Assembly: GCA_019635775.1 (NCBI GenBank)
Contig: JAHBYU010000005.1
Coordinates: forward strand, 1-64,000
Direction of reading: 5' to 3'
Length of the DNA stretch: 64,000 nucleotides
DNA from: Rhizobiaceae bacterium
Lineage (GTDB): Bacteria; Pseudomonadota; Alphaproteobacteria; Rhizobiales; Rhizobiaceae
The position numbers and the translations under genes were made by a program. The notes beneath the pieces were generated by a model. That model did no database searches, was not told the DNA's origin, and saw only the letters and a list, made by a program, of their open reading frames with translations. Below, piece by piece: positions 62,418 to 64,000 of the stretch. Numbering within the stretch: the first letter of the stretch is position 1; each line of letters begins with the position of its first letter.

Positions 62418-64000
62418 CAAGCCGGCAAAGGAGAGCAAGTCGGGGCGGCTTCTCGACATCCGCAACCTGAGGATCGAGGCCACCGTCTATCCGCCGGGCG
62501 AAGCGCCAAGGAACGTGACGCTGGTCGACGACGTGTCGCTGACGCTGGAACGCGGCAAGGTGCTCGGGCTGATCGGCGAATCGGGAGCCGGCAAATCGAC
62601 CATCGGACTGTCGTCCATGGGATACGGCCGCGGCGGCGTGCGGATCACGGGCGGCGAGGTCATCCTCAACGGGCGCGATATCCTGAAGGGCGGGCGTTCG
62701 GGAATCCGCAAGATACGCGGCCGCGAGGTCTGTTACGTTGCGCAGTCGGCCGCTGCCGCGTTCAACCCGGCCCATCAGTTGATGGACCAGGTGGTCGAAG
62801 CAGCGCTGCTTCATGGCACGGCAAGACGTGCCGAAGCCGAGAAGCGGGCGGTGACGCTGTTTCGCAAGCTGGGGCTGCCAGACCCGGACAATATCGGCAG
62901 GCGCTATCCCCACCAGGTTTCGGGCGGCCAGCTCCAACGCGTTATGACCGCGATGGCGCTTTGTTCGGAGCCGGACCTGATCGTCTTCGACGAACCGACC
63001 ACGGCGCTTGACGTTACGACCCAGATCGACGTGCTGGCGGCTATCCGTGATGCGATCCGGGACACCGGCGTCGCCGCGCTCTACATCACGCACGATCTGG
63101 CCGTGGTTGCGCAGGTGGCCGACGAGATCATGGTGCTGAGGCACGGCAAGCTTGTCGAGTGGGGCGGAACGCGCCAGATCATCAAGGAGCCGCGCCAGCA
63201 ATACACCAACGCGCTGGTCTCCGTGCACGAGATCGAACATCAGGAAAAGAAACCGACCGACCATCCGTTCCTGTCGGTCAAGAACGTGACGGCTTCCTAT
63301 GGCAACGGACAGGTCAAGGTACTGAAGAACGTCTCGGTCGACATCCATCCGGGGCAGACGCTCGCTGTAGTGGGGGAATCCGGTTCCGGAAAATCAACGC
63401 TTGCCCGCGCGATCACGGGCCTGCTTCCGCCGATGGAGGGATCGATCACCTTCGGCGGAAAGGAGCTGTCGAACGCGCTTTCCGGCCGAAGCAAGGAAGA
63501 CCTGCGACAATTGCAGATGGTTTACCAGATGGCGGACGTGGCGATGAATCCGAGGCAGCCGGTCGCCACGATCATAGGCCGCCCGCTTGAATTCTATTTC
63601 GGGATGCGCGGCAAGGAGCGAGACCGGCGCGTTGCCGAGCTTCTTGACAAGATCGAGATGGGCAAGGGCTTTGCCGACCGCTATCCGGCAGAACTGTCCG
63701 GCGGTCAGAAGCAGCGCGTCTGTATCGCCCGGGCGCTCGCCGCCAGGCCGAAACTCATCATCTGCGACGAGGTGACCTCCGCGCTCGACCCGCTTGTCGC
63801 CAACGGGATATTGAAACTCCTGCTGGGACTCCAGGCTGAGGAAGACGTGGCGTATCTGTTCATCACGCATGATCTTGCGACCGTGAAGTCGATCGCCGAT
63901 TCGATCGCCGTCATGTATCGCGGTGAAATCGTGCGCTACGGCCCCAAGAGCGAGGTGCTCGCGCCACCCTTCGACCCCTACACCGACCTTCTGCTTTCTT
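62410..64000 (+). CDS. peptide-type ABC transporter, fused double ATP-binding protein (DppDF-like), partial
   Basis: The frame from ATG 62410 stays open to the window edge (over 530 residues), so the 3' end is missing. It holds two ATPase domains in tandem. The first has GESGAGKST, VSGGQLQRV and VFDEPTTALD; the second, from about residue 290, has GESGSGKST, LSGGQKQRV and ICDEVTSALD (the usual DEP-T is DEV-T). DppD and DppF are separate in E. coli, and fusions like GsiA are common in rhizobia. It powers the importer encoded upstream. Confidence 0.93.
   Translation, partial: MADKPAKESKSGRLLDIRNLRIEATVYPPGEAPRNVTLVDDVSLTLERGKVLGLIGESGAGKSTIGLSSMGYGRGGVRITGGEVILNGRDILKGGRSGIRKIRGREVCYVAQSAAAAFNPAHQLMDQVVEAALLHGTARRAEAEKRAVTLFRKLGLPDPDNIGRRYPHQVSGGQLQRVMTAMALCSEPDLIVFDEPTTALDVTTQIDVLAAIRDAIRDTGVAALYITHDLAVVAQVADEIMVLRHGKLVEWGGTRQIIKEPRQQYTNALVSVHEIEHQEKKPTDHPFLSVKNVTASYGNGQVKVLKNVSVDIHPGQTLAVVGESGSGKSTLARAITGLLPPMEGSITFGGKELSNALSGRSKEDLRQLQMVYQMADVAMNPRQPVATIIGRPLEFYFGMRGKERDRRVAELLDKIEMGKGFADRYPAELSGGQKQRVCIARALAARPKLIICDEVTSALDPLVANGILKLLLGLQAEEDVAYLFITHDLATVKSIADSIAVMYRGEIVRYGPKSEVLAPPFDPYTDLLLS

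Overview
The window looks like chromosome, or a large replicon, of a GC-rich alphaproteobacterium of the Rhizobiales (Mesorhizobium/Aminobacter/Phyllobacteriaceae type). The grounds are codon use, many solute-binding-protein transporters, a DUF982 protein next to an accessory groESL pair, several GGDEF proteins, and short MmgE/PrpD- and CoA-based catabolic operons. This placement is inferred from gene content only. I found no rRNA, tRNA, CRISPR array or intact insertion sequence.

Layout. 1-3.2 kb: the tail of an FAD oxidoreductase, a decayed stretch with a GFA-family remnant, a stand-alone proteasome-type Ntn hydrolase, and a type IB topoisomerase. 3.3-9.2 kb: two Gfo/Idh/MocA dehydrogenases with a TRAP transporter (fused DctQM plus DctP), divergent from a GntR regulator across a palindromic operator. 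9.4-12.5 kb: a membrane diguanylate cyclase and a GGDEF-EAL protein whose PAS domain has been cut and frameshifted. 12.8-15.5 kb: groES-groEL (short-tailed), a small unknown protein and a DUF982 protein. 15.7-16.0 kb: a recombination scar joining pieces of an aldehyde dehydrogenase and an RpiR regulator. 16.0-22.6 kb: a tight operon with a spermidine/putrescine-type ABC importer, cytidine deaminase and an S-adenosylhomocysteine-hydrolase-like enzyme, divergent from a LacI regulator.

22.6-51 kb is the most unusual part. Two sugar-type (RbsABC-like) ABC importers carry additions not normally found with them. The first has an ATPase fused in frame to a PEBP/YbhB domain, an SCP2-like lipid-binding protein, an alpha/beta hydrolase and two over-long permeases. 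These are followed by a microbial-rhodopsin-fold protein lacking the retinal-binding lysine and the Schiff-base proton acceptor, a giant flotillin/YqiK-like protein, a four-helix membrane protein, an SSS-family symporter and a MmgE/PrpD enzyme. The second importer has a permease fused to a beta-propeller and a second separate propeller gene. Around them lie a CaiB-type CoA transferase, CitE-type lyase, acyl-CoA dehydrogenase, MaoC/HTD2-type hydratase and MmgE/PrpD protein. This is the same enzyme set as bacterial itaconate/mesaconate (C5 dicarboxylate) dissimilation, together with an aldehyde dehydrogenase and a LysR regulator. My reading is uptake and CoA-dependent breakdown of an unknown, perhaps membrane-active or terpenoid-like, compound.

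51-64 kb: a LysR-controlled minus-strand operon (beta-hydroxyacid dehydrogenase, MmgE/PrpD, carboxymuconolactone-decarboxylase-like protein, aldehyde dehydrogenase, metallo-beta-lactamase-fold lactonase, SDR). It is followed by a dipeptide/oligopeptide-type ABC importer whose double ATPase runs off the right edge.
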